Source: Gibbula magus
Lineage: Eukaryota; Mollusca; Gastropoda; Trochida; Trochidae
Assembly (NCBI GenBank): GCA_936450465.1
Contig: OW388305.1
Span: forward strand, 41,492,687 to 41,556,686
Reading direction: 5' to 3'
Length of the DNA stretch: 64,000 bases
Numbering within the stretch: the stretch's first letter is position 1; each line of letters opens with the position of its first letter. The translations under genes were made by a program, and so were the position numbers. Under the pieces are notes generated by a model, which saw only the letters and a program-made list of their open reading frames with translations, made no database searches and was not told the origin of the DNA. This document shows positions 22,895 through 34,731 of this stretch, piece by piece.

Positions 22895-25800
22895 AAATCT
22901 CGAATCCAGTGCTGGCACCGAGTTCGTTATTCAAATCCCGCACCCATTGCTTGCAATGAGTTAGTTATTCAAATCCCGAATCCAGTGCTGGAACCGAGTT
23001 CGTTGTTCAAATCCCGAACCTAGTGCTTGCAATGAGTTAGTTATTCAAATCCCGAATCCAGTGCCGGCACCGAGTTCGTTATTCAAATCCCCAACCCAGT
23101 GCTTGCAATGAGTTTGTTATTCAAATCCCGAATCCAGTGCTGGCACCGAGTTCGTTATCCAAATCCCGAACCAATTGCTTGCAATGAGTTAGTTATTCAA
23201 ATCCCGAATCCAGTGCTTACACCGAGTTCGTTATTCAAATCCCGAACCCAGTGCTTGCAATGAGTAAGTTATTCAAATCCCGAATCCATTGCTGGAACCG
23301 AGTTCGTTATTCAAATCCCCAACCCAGTGCTGGCACCGAGTTAGTTATTCAAATCCCGAATCCAGTGCTGGCACCGAGTTCGTTATTCAAATCCCGAACC
23401 CAGTGCTTGCAATGAGTTCGTTATTCAAATCCCGAACCAATTGCTTGCAATGAGTTAGTTATTCAAATCCCGAATCCAGTGCTTACACCGAGTTCGTTAT
23501 TCAAATCCCGAACCCAGTGCTTGCAATAAGTAAGTTATTCAAATCCCGAATCCATTGCTGGAACCGAGTTCGTTATTCAAATCCCCAACCCAGTGCTGGC
23601 ACCGAGTTAGTTATTCAAATCCCGAATCCAGTGCTGGCACCGAGTTCGTTATCCAAATCCCGAACCAATTGCTTGCAATGAGTTAGTTATTCAAATCCCG
23701 AATCCAGTGCTTACACCGAGTTCGTTATTCAAATCCCGAACCCAGTGCTTGCAATGAGTAAGTTATTCAAATCCCGAATCCATTGCTGGAACCGAGTTCG
23801 TTATTCAAATCCCCAACCCAGTGCTGGCACCGAGTTAGTTATTCAAATCCCGAATCCAGTGCTGGCACCGAGTTCGTTATTCAAATCCCGAACCCAGTGC
23901 TTGCAATGAGTTCGTTATTCAAATCCCGAACCCAGTGCTTGCAATGAGTAAGTTATTCAAATCCCGAATCCAGTGCTGGCACCGAGTTCGTTATTCAAAT
24001 GCCGAACCCAATGCTTGCAATGAGTAAGTTATTCAAATCCCGAATCCAGTGCTTACACCGAGTTCGTTATTCAAATCCCGAATCCAGTGCTGGCACCGAG
24101 TTCGTTATTCAAATCCCGCACCCATTGCTTGCAGTGAGTTAGTTATTCAAATCCCGAATCCAGTGCTGGAACCGAGTTCGTTGTTCAAATCCCGAACCTA
24201 GTGCTTGCAATGAGCTAGTTATTCAAATCCCGAATCCAGTGCTGGAACCGAGTTCGTTGTTCAAATCCCGAACCTAGTGCTTGCAATGAGTTAGTAATTT
24301 AAATCCCGAATCCAGTGCCGGCACCGAGTTCGCTATTCAAATCCCCAACCCAGTGCTTGCAATGAGTTTGTTATTCAAATCCCGAATCCAGTGCCGGCAC
24401 CGAGTTCGTTATTCAAATCCCCAACCCAGTGCTTGCAATGAGTTTGTTATTCAAATCCCGAATCCAGTGCTGGCACCGAGTTCGTTATTCAAATCCCGAA
24501 CCAATTGCTTGCAATGAGTTAGTTATTCAAATCCCGAATCCAGTGCTTACACCGAGTTCGTTATTCAAATCCCGAACCCAGTGCTTGCAATAAGTAAGTT
24601 ATTCAAATCCCGAATCCATTGCTGGAACCGAGTTCGTTATTCAAATCCCCAACCCAGTGCTGGCACCGAGTTAGTTATTCAAATCCCGAATCCAGTGCTG
24701 GCACCGAGTTCGTTATTCAAATCCCGAACCCAGTGCTTGCAATGAGTAAGTTATTCAAATCCCGAATCCAGTGCTGGCACCGAGTTCGTTATTCAAATGC
24801 CGAACCAAATGCTTGCAATGAGTAAGTTATTCAAATCCCGAATCCAGTGCTTACACCGAGTTCGTTATTCAAATCCCGAATCCAGTGCTTACACCGAGTT
24901 CGTTATTCAAATCCCGAATCCAGTGCTGGCACCGAGTTCGTTATTCAAATCCCGCACCCATTGCTTGCAGTGAGTTAGTTATTCAAATCCCGAATCCAGT
25001 GCTGGAACCGAGTTCGTTGTTCAAATCCCGAACCTAGTGCTTGCAATGAGTTAGTTATTCAAATCCCGAATCCAGTGCTGGAACCGAGTTCGTTGTTCAA
25101 ATCCCGAACCCAGTGCTTGCAATGAGTTAGTAATTTAAATCCCGAATCCAGTGCCGGCACCGAGTTCGCTATTCAAATCCCCAACCCAGTGCTTGCAATG
25201 AGTTTGTTATTCAAATCCCGAATCCAGTGCCGGCACCGAGTTCGTTATTCAAATCCCCAACCCAGTGCTTGCAATGAGTTTGTTATTCAAATCCCGAATC
25301 CAGTGCTGGCACCGAGTTCGTTATTCAAATCCCGAACCAATTGCTTGCAATGAGTTAGTTATTCAAATCCCGAATCCAGTGCTTACACCGAGTTCGTTAT
25401 TCAAATCCCGAACCCAGTGCTTGCAATGAGTAAGTTATTCAAATCCCGAATCCATTGCTGGAACCGAGTTCGTTATTCAAATCCCCAACCCAGTGCTGGC
25501 ACCGTGTTAGTTATTCAAATCCCGAATCCAGTGCTGGGACCGAGTTCGTTATTCAAATCCCGAACCCAGTGCTTGCAATGAGTTCGTTATTCAAATCCCG
25601 AACCCAGTGCTTGCAATGAGTTTGTTATTCAAATCCCGAATCCAGTGCTGGCACCGAGTTCGTTATTCAAATGCCGAACCCACTGCTTGCAATGAGTAAG
25701 TTATTCAAATCCCGAATCCAGTGCTTACACCGAGTTCGTTATTCAAATCCCGAATCCAGTGCTGGCACCGAGTTCGTTATTCAAATCCCGCACCCATTGC

Positions 25801-28800
25801 TTGCAATGAGTTCGTTATTCAAATCCCGAATCCAGTGCTGGAACCGAGTTCGTTGTTCAAATCCCGAACCTACTGCTTGCAATGAGTTAGTTATTCAAAT
25901 CCCGAATCCAGTGCCGGCACCGAGTTCGCTATTCAAATCCCCAACCCAGTGCTTGCAATGAGTTTGTTATTCAAATCCCGAATCCAGTGCTGGCACCGAG
26001 TTCGTTATTCAAATGCCGAACCCACTGCTTGCAATGAGTAAGTTATTCAAATCCCGAATCCACTGCTTACACCGAGTTCGTTATTCAAATCCCGAATCCA
26101 GTGCTGGCACCGAGTTCGTTATTCAAATCCCCAACCCATTGCTTGCAATGAGTTCGTTATTCAAATCCCCAACCGAGTGCTTGCAATGAGTAAGTTATTC
26201 AAATCCCGAATCCAGTGCTGGCACCGAGCTCGTTATTAAAATCCCAACCCCAGTGCTTGCAATGAGTTAGTTATTCAAATCCCGAATCCAGTGCTGGCAC
26301 CGAGTTCGTTATTCAAATCCCCAACCCAGTGCTTGCAATGAGTAAGTTATTCAAATCCCGAATCCAGTGCTTACACCGAGTTTGTTATTCAAATCCCGAA
26401 CCCAGTGCTTGCAATGAGTAAGTTATTCAAATCCCGAATCCAGGGCTTACACCGAGTTCGTTATTCAAATCCCGAATCCAGTGCTGGCACCGAGTTCGTT
26501 ATTCAAATCCCGCCCCCATTGCTTGCAGTGAGTTAGTTATTCAAATCCCGAATCCAGTGCTGGAACCGAGTTCGTTGTTCAAATCCCGAACCTAGTGCTT
26601 GCAATGAGTTAGTTATTCAAATCCCGAATCCAGTGCTGGAACCGAGTTCGTTGTTCAAATCCCGAACCTAGTGCTTGCAATGAGTTAGTAATTTAAATCC
26701 CGAATCCAGTGCCGGCACCGAGTTCGCTATTCAAATCCCGAACCCAGTGCTTGCAATGAGTTTGTTATTCAAATCCCGAATCCAGTGCCGGCACCGAGTT
26801 CGTTATTCAAATCCCCAACCCAGTGCTTGCAATGAGTTTGTTATTCAAATCCCGAATCCAGTGCTGGCACCGAGTTCGTTATTCAAATCCCGAACCAATT
26901 GCTTGCAATGAGTTAGTTATTCAAATCCCGAATCCAGTGCTTACACCGAGTTCGTTATTCAAATCCCGAACCCAGTGCTTGCAATGAGTAAGTTATTCAA
27001 ATCCCGAATCCATTGCTGGAACCGAGTTCGTTATTCAAATCCCCAACCCAGTGCTGGCACCGAGTTAGTTATTCAAATCCCGAATCCAGTGCTGGCACCG
27101 AGTTCGTTATTCAAATCCCGAACCCAGTGCTTGCAATGAGTAAGTTATTCAAATCCCGAATCCAGTGCTGGCACCGAGTTCGTTATTCAAATGCCGAACC
27201 CAATGCTTGCAATGAGTAAGTTATTCAAATCCCGAATCCAGTGCTTACACCGAGTTCGTTATTCAAATCCCGAATCCAGTGCTGGCACCGAGTTCGTTAT
27301 TCAAATCCCGCACCCAGTGCTTGCAATGAGTTAGTTATTCAAATCCCGAATCCAGTGCTGGAACCGAGTTCGTTATTCAAATCCCGCACCTAGTGCTTGC
27401 AATGAGTTAGTTATTCAAATCCCGAATCCAGTGCTGGAACCGAGTTCGTTGTTCAAATCCCGAACCTAGTGCTTGCAATGAGTTAGTAATTTAAATCCCG
27501 AATCCAGTGCCGGCACCGAGTTCGCTATTCAAATCCCCAACCCAGTGCTTGCAATGAGTTTGTTATTCAAATCCCGAATCCAGTGCTGGCACCGAGTTCG
27601 TTATTCAAATCCCGATCCAATTGCTTGCAATGAGTTAGTTATTCAAATCCCGAATCCAGTGCTTACACCGAGTTCGTTATTCAAATCCCGAACCCAGTGC
27701 TTGCAATGAGTAAGTTATTCAAATCCCGAATCCATTGCTGGAACCGAGTTCGTTACTCAAATCCCCAACCCAGTGCTGGCACCGTGTTAGTTATTCAAAT
27801 CCCGAATCCAGTGCTGGGACCGAGTTCGTTATTCAAATCCCGAACCCAGTGCTTGCAATGAGTTCGTTATTCAAATCCCGAATCCAGTGCTGGCACCGAG
27901 TTCGTTATTCAAATCCCGCACCCATTGCTTGCAATGAGTTAGTTATTCAAATCCCGAATCCAGTGCTGGAACCGAGTTCGTTATTCAAATCCCGCACCTA
28001 GTGCTTGCAATGAGTTAGTTATTCAAATCCCGAATCCAGTGCTGGAACCGAGTTCGTTGTTCAAATCCCGAACCTAGTGCTTGCAATGAGTTAGTAATTT
28101 AAATCCCGAATCCAGTGCCGGCACCGAGTTCGCTATTCAAATCCCCAACCCAGTGCTTGCAATGAGTTTGTTATTCAAATCCCGAATCCAGTGCTGGCAC
28201 CGAGTTCGTTATTCAAATCCCGAACCAAGTGCTTGCAATGAGTTAGTTATTCAAATCCCGAATCCAGTGCTTACACCGAGTTCGTTATTCAAATCCCGAA
28301 CCCAGTGCTTGCAATGAGTAAGTTATTCAAATCCCGAATCCATTGCTGGAACCGAGTTCGTTACTCAAATCCCCAACCCAGTGCTGGCACCGTGTTAGTT
28401 ATTCAAATCCCGAATCCAGTGCTGGGACCGAGTTCGTTATTCAAATCCCGAACCCAGTGCTTGCAATGAGTTCGTTATTCAAATCCCGAACCCAGTGCTT
28501 GCAATGAGTTTGTTATTCAAATCCCGAATCCAGTGCTGGCACCGAGTTCGTTATTCAAATGCCGAACCCACTGCTTGCAATGAGTAAGTTATTCAAATCC
28601 CGAATCCAGTGCTTACACCGAGTTCGTTATTCAAATCCCGAATCCAGTGCTGGCACCGAGTTCGTTATTCAAATCCCGCACCCATTGCTTGCAATGAGTT
28701 CGTTATTCAAATCCCGAATCCAGTGCTGGAACCGAGTTCGTTGTTCAAATCCCGAACCTACTGCTTGCAATGAGTTAGTTATTCAAATCCCGAATCCAGT

Positions 28801-31705
28801 GCCGGCACCGAGTTCGCTATTCAAATCCCCAACCCAGTGCTTGCAATGAGTTTGTTATTCAAATCCCGAATCCAGTGCTGGCACCGAGTTCGTTATTCAA
28901 ATGCCGAACCCACTGCTTGCAATGAGTAAGTTATTCAAATCCCGAATCCACTGCTTACACCGAGTTCGTTATTCAAATCCCGAATCCAGTGCTGGCACCG
29001 AGTTCGTTATTCAAATCCCCAACCCATTGCTTGCAATGAGTTCGTTATTCAAATCCCCAACCGAGTGCTTGCAATGAGTAAGTTATTCAAATCCCGAATC
29101 CAGTGCTGGCACCGAGCTCGTTATTAAAATCCCAACCCCAGTGCTTGCAATGAGTTAGTTATTCAAATCCCGAATCCAGTGCTGGCACCGAGTTCGTTAT
29201 TCAAATCCCCAACCCAGTGCTTGCAATGAGTAAGTTATTCAAATCCCGAATCCAGTGCTTACACCGAGTTTGTTATTCAAATCCCGAACCCAGTGCTTGC
29301 AATGAGTAAGTTATTCAAATCCCGAATCCAGTGCTTACACCGAGTTCGTTATTCAAATCCCGAATCCAGTGCTGGCACCGAGTTCGTTATTCAAATCCCG
29401 CACCCATTGCTTGCAATGAGTTAGTTATTCAAACCCCGAATCCAGTGCTGGAACCGAGTTCGTTGTTCAAATCCCGAACCAAGTGCTTGCAATGAGTTAG
29501 TTATTCAAATCCCGAATCCAGTGCTGGAACCGAGTTCGTTGTTCAAATCCCGAACCTAGTGCTTGCAATGAGTTAGTAATTTAAATCCCGAATCCAGTGC
29601 CGGCACCGAGTTCGCTATTCAAATCCCCAACCCAGTGCTTGCAATGAGTTTGTTATTCAAATCCCGAATCCAGTGCCGGCACCGAGTTCGTTATTCAAAT
29701 CCCCAACCCAGTGCTTGCAATGAGTTTGTTATTCAAATCCCGAATCCAGTGCTGGCACCGAGTTCGTTATTCAAATCCCGAACCAATTGCTTGCAATGAG
29801 TTAGTTATTCAAATCCCGAATCCAGTGCTTACACCGAGTTCGTTATTCAAATCCCGAACCCAGTGCTTGCAATGAGTAAGTTATTCAAATCCCGAATTCA
29901 TTGCTGGAACCGAGTTCGTTATTCAAATCCCCAACCCAGTGCTGGCACCGTGTTAGTTATTCAAATCCCGAATCCAGTGCTGGCACCGAGTTCGTTATTC
30001 AAATCCCGAACCCAGTGCTTGCAATGAGTTCGTTATTCAAATCCCGAACCCAGTGCTTGCAATGAGTTCGTTATTCAAATCCCGAATCCAGTGCTGGCAC
30101 CGAGTTCGTTATTCAAATGCCGAACCCACTGCTTGCAATGAGTAAGTTATTCAAATCCCGAATCCAGTGCTTACACCGAGTTCGTTATTCAAATCCCGAA
30201 TCCAGTGCTGGCACCGAGTTCGTTATTCAAATCCCGCACCCATTGCTTGCAATGAGTTCGTTATTCAAATCCCGAATCCAGTGCTGGAACCGAGTTCGTT
30301 GTTCAAATCCCGAACCTAGTGCTTGCAATGAGTTAGTTATTCAAATCCCGAATCCAGTGCCGGCACCGAGTTCGCTATTCAAATCCCCAACCCAGTGCTT
30401 GCAATGAGTTTGTTATTCAAATCCCGAATCCAGTGCTGGCACCGAGTTCGTTATTCAAATGCCGAACCCACTGCTTGCAATGAGTAAGTTATTCAAATCC
30501 CGAATCCACTGCTTACACCGAGTTCGTTATTCAAATCCCGAATCCAGTGCTGGCACCGAGTTCGTTATTCAAATCCCCAACCCATTGCTTGCAATGAGTT
30601 CGTTATTCAAATCCCCAACCGAGTGCTTGCAATGAGTAAGTTATTCAAATCCCGAATCCAGTGCTGGCACCGAGCTCGTTATTCAAATCCCAACCCCAGT
30701 GCTTGCAATGAGTTAGTTATTCAAATCCCGAATCCAGTGCTGGCACCGAGTTCGTTATTCAAATCCCCAACCCAGTGCTTGCAATGAGTAAGTTATTCAA
30801 ATCCCGAATCCAGTGCTTACACCGAGTTTGTTATTCAAATCCCGAACCCAGTGCTTGCAATGAGTAAGTTATTCAAATCCCGAATCCAGTGCTGGGACCG
30901 AGTTCGTTATTTAAATCCCGAACCCATTGCTTGCAATGAGTTCGTTATTCAAATCCCAAACCCAGTGCTGGCACCGAGTTAGTTATTCAAATCCCGAATC
31001 CAGTGCTGGCACCGAGTTCGTTATTCAAATCCCGAACCCAGTGCTTGCAATGAGTTCGTTATTCAAATCCCAAACCCAGTGCTTGCAATGAGTAAGTTAT
31101 TCAAATCCCGAATCCAGTGCTGGCACCGAGTTCGTTATTCAAATCCCGAACCCATTGCTCGTAATGAGTAAGTTATTCAAATCCCGAATCAAGTGCTTAC
31201 ACCGAGTTCGTTATTCAAATCCCGAATCCAGTGCTGGCACCGAGTTCGTTATTCAAATCCCGAACCCAGTGCTTGCAATGAGTTCGTTATTCAAATCCCA
31301 AACCCAGTGCTTGCAATGAGTTCGTTATTCAAATCCCAAACCCAGTGCTGGCAATGAGTTAGTTATTCAAATCCCAAACCCAGTGCTGGCACCGAGTTAG
31401 TTATTCAAATCCCGAATCCAGTGCTGGCACCGAGTTCGTTATTCAAATCCCGAACCCAGTGCTTGCAATGAGTTCGTTATTCAAATCCCAAACCCAGTGC
31501 TGGCACCGAGTTAGTTATTCAAATCCCGAATCCAGTGCTGGCACCGAGTTCGTTATTCAAATCCCGAACCCATTGCTTGCAATGAATAAGTTATTCAAAT
31601 CCCGAATCAAGTGCTTACACCGAGTTCGTTATTCAAATCCCGAATCCAGTGCTGGCACCGAGTTCGTTATTCAAATCCCGCACCCATTGCTTGCAATGAG
31701 TTAGT
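22895..31705. repeat. 38-bp satellite array, about 230 copies
   Basis: Uninterrupted head-to-tail 38-bp units of the form TTATTCAAATCCCGAA, then TCCAGTGCTGGCACCGAGTTCG or CCCAGTGCTTGCAATGAGTTAG. The two variants tend to alternate, giving 76-bp dimers. Larger blocks are duplicated at exact multiples of 38: spacing 2394 (63 units; 24619 and 27013), 2888 (76 units; 25671 and 28559) and 1558 (41 units; 28559 and 30117). Long open frames arise because 38 is not a multiple of 3 and stops are rare; they are not genes. The array fills much of gene B intron 1. Confidence 0.97.
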
Positions 31706-33105
31706 TATTAGTTCTATTTACCTGTTAATAAATACCATTTCATAGCATTTCATACAGGTTTAATCAATAAATTTATTGTAACCCATTATTCTTTACTTTT
31801 TCATGTAACTATTACATTAAGTTACTGAACAAACTTGTAAACTTGGAACCAAGTGAAAAGACGTTATGTGATGCTCAGAACGTTTATGAACAAGAGGAAA
31901 GTGTAAGTAACGTATACTATAGAAGGCAATAGAGTTTCTTATTATTAAAAGTTATCAATATTTTCTTACTTTGAAGTTTACACGGATTCCCGAACGTTGG
32001 TTGGTTGAGAGCGCGGTCATGTGATCAAAATTTCAAGGTTCATTATCCATGAACTCTTGGAAAATCGTTCATCCTCGTGTGAACGCTTTCAGGTCGTGTG
32101 AACGTTCGAGGGTATTGTTGGCCTAGCGTTCTTTCCTTATTGAGCGTGCTTTTGTTAGCAAATTTCAAACGGATACCATTTACCGACTTATTTGGTTGAA
32201 AAACATAATCTCAAAGTGATACTATATCTTCTTAATTGTTAAAATGAATAAAACATTTCAATAAAATATCGCGCATAACTGTTTGCTGTTGAACTCAAGT
32301 CACCAGGCCTATTCTAGAACTGAAAGACATTCACGATACCTGACTGCATACAAATTATGCAATCTAGATAAGCAAAAACTCACAATCTAACCATTATGAA
32401 CTAACGGGATTCGGATTTTAGCAGTCGTGATAATGAAATATTTCTTTTCCGAATGTTGTTTACATAATATTGACGAGGATACAACAACATATGCATGGCG
32501 GCCTCCATGCCATGACGTCATTCATAGGGCGGATAACTCTGATCTCGTGTCCCTGACATATTAGATTACTCTTCACTCAGCATGATGAATGTCACAGGTT
32601 TCATCAAGCAGGTAATGACGAAAAATAACGTAAGAAATTATAAGAATTGAATGTCAGTTTGTGTGTTTGCACTGGAAAATGAACTATGTCAAAGCGGTAT
32701 TCATTTTTGATAACATGTAAAGATTGCTGTGGGTAGTAGATGGGACATGTGGTCCTATGCATAGCTGTCAGTGAAGTTCAGTTTAAACTATTCTATTTCT
32801 AATACATTAAACTCTTATTTAGTAAGCAAATATTCTTGATGTTATAGTCTACTACAAATATACTATAGGTAGTGAGAAACTGAATAAATTGCTGATACTT
32901 ATCGATAGCTGTTATTGCAAAAGTAAAACGGGCCACAGATTTAACTACTCTTGACTTTACTAAAAAAAACGATGTTTAATAAATTATTTACTTTTATAAT
33001 TTAACTAATAATTTGTGAGAAAATAATCTGGATTTTATATGTTAGTATTTATTTATTATTGGTAGTGTGAAACTGGATGGATTGCAGTCACCATTATGAA
33101 AGTGG
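31706..33105. other. 1.4-kb non-repetitive segment right of the array
   Basis: AT-rich, unrelated to the monomer, with no recognised coding sequence. It separates the array from the inverted monomers at 33106, so it looks like part of the inserted element rather than of the LINE. Confidence 0.5.
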
Positions 33106-33195
33106 AAAGTTGAATAACTAACTCATTGCCAGCACTGGGTTCGGGATTTGAATAACGAACCCGGTGCCAGCACCAGATTCGGGATTCGAATCATG
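33106..33195 (-). repeat. Inverted 38-bp monomers at the right boundary
   Basis: About two to three monomers in the opposite orientation (CCAGCACTGGGTTCGGGATTTGAATAACG and a copy with GGGATTCGAATCATG). The last one is an imperfect reverse complement of the first diverged monomer at 22331-22360. The 10.9-kb block therefore has inverted ends. Confidence 0.8.
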
Positions 33196-33375
33196 AATGA
33201 CAACCAAGTGCTAGCACAAGATGACGAGTTCGGAAATTACTTTGCGTTGAAAATAAAACTAACTGATGCGACATTAACACTCATAACCATTTATGGACCC
33301 AACACGGACTGTCAAAAATTCTACCAAAAACTAAAAACAATAATATCTGACTTTGAATCTGACCATTTTTCCATA
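33196..33375 (+). pseudogene. Second Tx1-like LINE: endonuclease continuation
   Basis: The frame reads DNQVLAQDDEFGNYFALKIK, TLTLITIYGPNTD and FYQKLKTIISDFES, the next endonuclease blocks after those at 22112-22285 (IYGPN motif present). About 20-25 residues of the normal domain are missing between the two parts. It ends abruptly at 33385, where the ~0.6-kb direct repeat begins. Confidence 0.8.
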
Positions 33376-33925
33376 TATAACTCATACATTGTTAACATTG
33401 TAAATTTATCATATAAGGTTAATGAAAAAAGGCAAATACAAATTGCAGAAATCACTTTTCTATTCTAATAACATTCCATTGATGAAAGAAAACAACAATA
33501 TAACTCTGAATGATAATCATCAATTTTGAAAAGTAACTTAAACAAAATAAAACAAGAGCATTTTTTTAGACATAACCATAAACATCGTTTTGCAGAAAAA
33601 GGTCCGTGACACGCATATACTTGAATAATACAAATTCGGCTTGCACCATGCCAATTTACAACATTTGTTCATTTATTTTGATTATTGTTGGGAATGTCTT
33701 TAAAACGGTGTGCATGGGCAGCAATAAATAAATGTAACATAAGTAGCTGAAATACAATATCTTCAATTTTGTATTCGATTCCACGCAACATTGAACATCC
33801 GAACAGTTTTACCATTTACAGCAATGTAATGGCAATGGAGGTAACGTATCCTTTCTGTATTCTTTATATAGGGTTTTTAAGAACATGAAGATTTTCTGGA
33901 TAACAACTTCTTTAATGTGAAAATA

Positions 33926-33976
33926 CACGATGTTTCGGAATACATACTCACTCCTTCATCACTCCTTCATCAGGTG
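33926..33976 (-). ncRNA. Hammerhead-like motif, minus-strand arm
   Basis: Minus strand: CAC, CTGATGA, an enlarged stem II caused by a local tandem repeat, GAAAC, ATC, GTG. Stem I (CAC with GTG) is complementary. The tandem repeat in stem II and the G-to-A change before the cleavage site make activity doubtful. Confidence 0.4.
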
Positions 33977-33977
33977 A

Positions 33978-34016
33978 ACCTGATGAAGGAGTGAGTATGT
34001 ACTCCGAAACGTCGTG
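33978..34016 (+). ncRNA. Hammerhead-ribozyme-like motif, best copy
   Basis: Plus strand: AAC, CTGATGA (33980-33986), A, GGAGT, loop GAGTATGT, ACTCC, GAAAC (34006-34010), GTC (34011-34013), GTG. The two conserved boxes, a perfect 5-bp stem II and a GUC cleavage triplet are all present. Stem III would be extremely short (AC/GU), as in minimal type I hammerheads described for Penelope-like elements. Stem I has two good pairs. The extra A before stem II is non-canonical, so self-cleavage is uncertain. Confidence 0.5.
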
Positions 34017-34130
34017 TATTTTCACATTAAAGAAGTTGTTATCCAGAAAAACTTCATATCCTTATGTATACCACTTCTAAATGCCCTTCAAAGACCTAGA
34101 GGGTTTTTCTTTGTAAATCATTGATGACAG

Positions 34131-34331
34131 GTCACATTGTCAACTCGTTGCGGAAGAGTGTATCTGCAAGCTCCGTTTTCCCTGGCCACCCACCGGAAAG
34201 GGCGGTCGATGGTAACACCGTGGACGGTATCTTTCATTCATTGACTACAGAGACATCAACGACCTGGTTCACAGTGGATCTCGAAGAAGAGGTTATCTCC
34301 CCTGATGTTACCATCTACTTCAGAACAGATT
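34131..34331 (+). CDS. Lectin gene B exon 2: first half of F-type lectin domain
   Basis: A 201-bp phase 1-1 exon: acceptor GATGACAG before 34131, donor GTAAGT at 34332. It encodes SVSASSVFPGHPPERAVDG, then a His in FHSLTT, TTWFTVDLEEE and VISPDVTIYFRTD. This is the N-terminal half of an FTP domain. Together with the next exon it forms His-X28-Arg-X-Asp-X4-Arg, the fucose-contact pattern of the family (usually written with about 24 residues after His), so sugar binding is plausible. The PERAVDG segment is the usual conserved block near the Ca-binding region. Confidence 0.85.
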
Positions 34332-34533
34332 GTAAGTATTGCTTTTAAAATCAACAAGACGAGTCGGGTTTATCCCCTGCCAATGTTTAAAATATATTGA
34401 ACGATAATTTTAAAGCTCATTACTTTCTTAACCAATCATATTTTTCTTGAGTTATTCACATCCTTTGTAAGAAATTCATGCTACTCAAGAATATTGATTT
34501 AGAAATATTTACCATTTAGATAGAGAGAAATAT

Positions 34534-34731
34534 AACATGGTTATGTTTGGGATTACACTACCTTCAATAGTCGAGGTGAATTGGTCGTATGGTAAGCTGT
34601 TGGTACAATCAATGCTGGCGATAGTTGCCTAACTCTGAGGGCGTGGGTTCGAATACCGCATGGGACTCGGCCCGAAAAAGTACAAGAATTTGTACTATTG
34701 AAGGTAGTGTTATCCCAAATATAACCATGTT
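34534..34731. mobile_element. Foldback element with tRNA-like core
   Basis: Arms of 37 bp (34534-34570 and 34695-34731) are reverse complements with two mismatches. Between them the plus strand has a tRNA-like core: TCGAGGTGAATTGGTCGTATGG at the start and a B-box GGGTTCGAATACC at 34645-34657, preceded by GGGCGT, as in Leu-type tRNAs. A clean cloverleaf is not visible. GTACAAGAATTTGTAC near 34680 is a further small palindrome. It may be a SINE inside a MITE, or a MITE that captured a tRNA. Confidence 0.65.

Larger units (their letters stand above)
33385..34055. repeat. ~0.6-kb direct repeat, right copy, ending in a long palindrome
   Basis: Positions 33385-33976 match 20814-21411. Here the end is followed by its own inverted copy: about 33886-33960 is the reverse complement of about 33978-34055 (arms of ~75 bases, including TGGATAACAACTTCTTTAAT). 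A short extra ACTCCTTCATC is tandemly repeated near the centre. This gives a foldback structure with a hammerhead-like motif on each strand, just upstream of the FTP exon. Confidence 0.85.

Noticed and set aside
24619..31704. Several 68-96 codon open frames inside the satellite
   Set aside because: They are the same 38-residue translation of the repeat in shifting frames (38 bp is not divisible by 3) and reflect a low stop-codon density, not genes.
22895..31705. CRISPR-like regular array
   Set aside because: Repeats are directly adjacent 38-bp units with no unique spacers, in a eukaryotic intron. It is a satellite.
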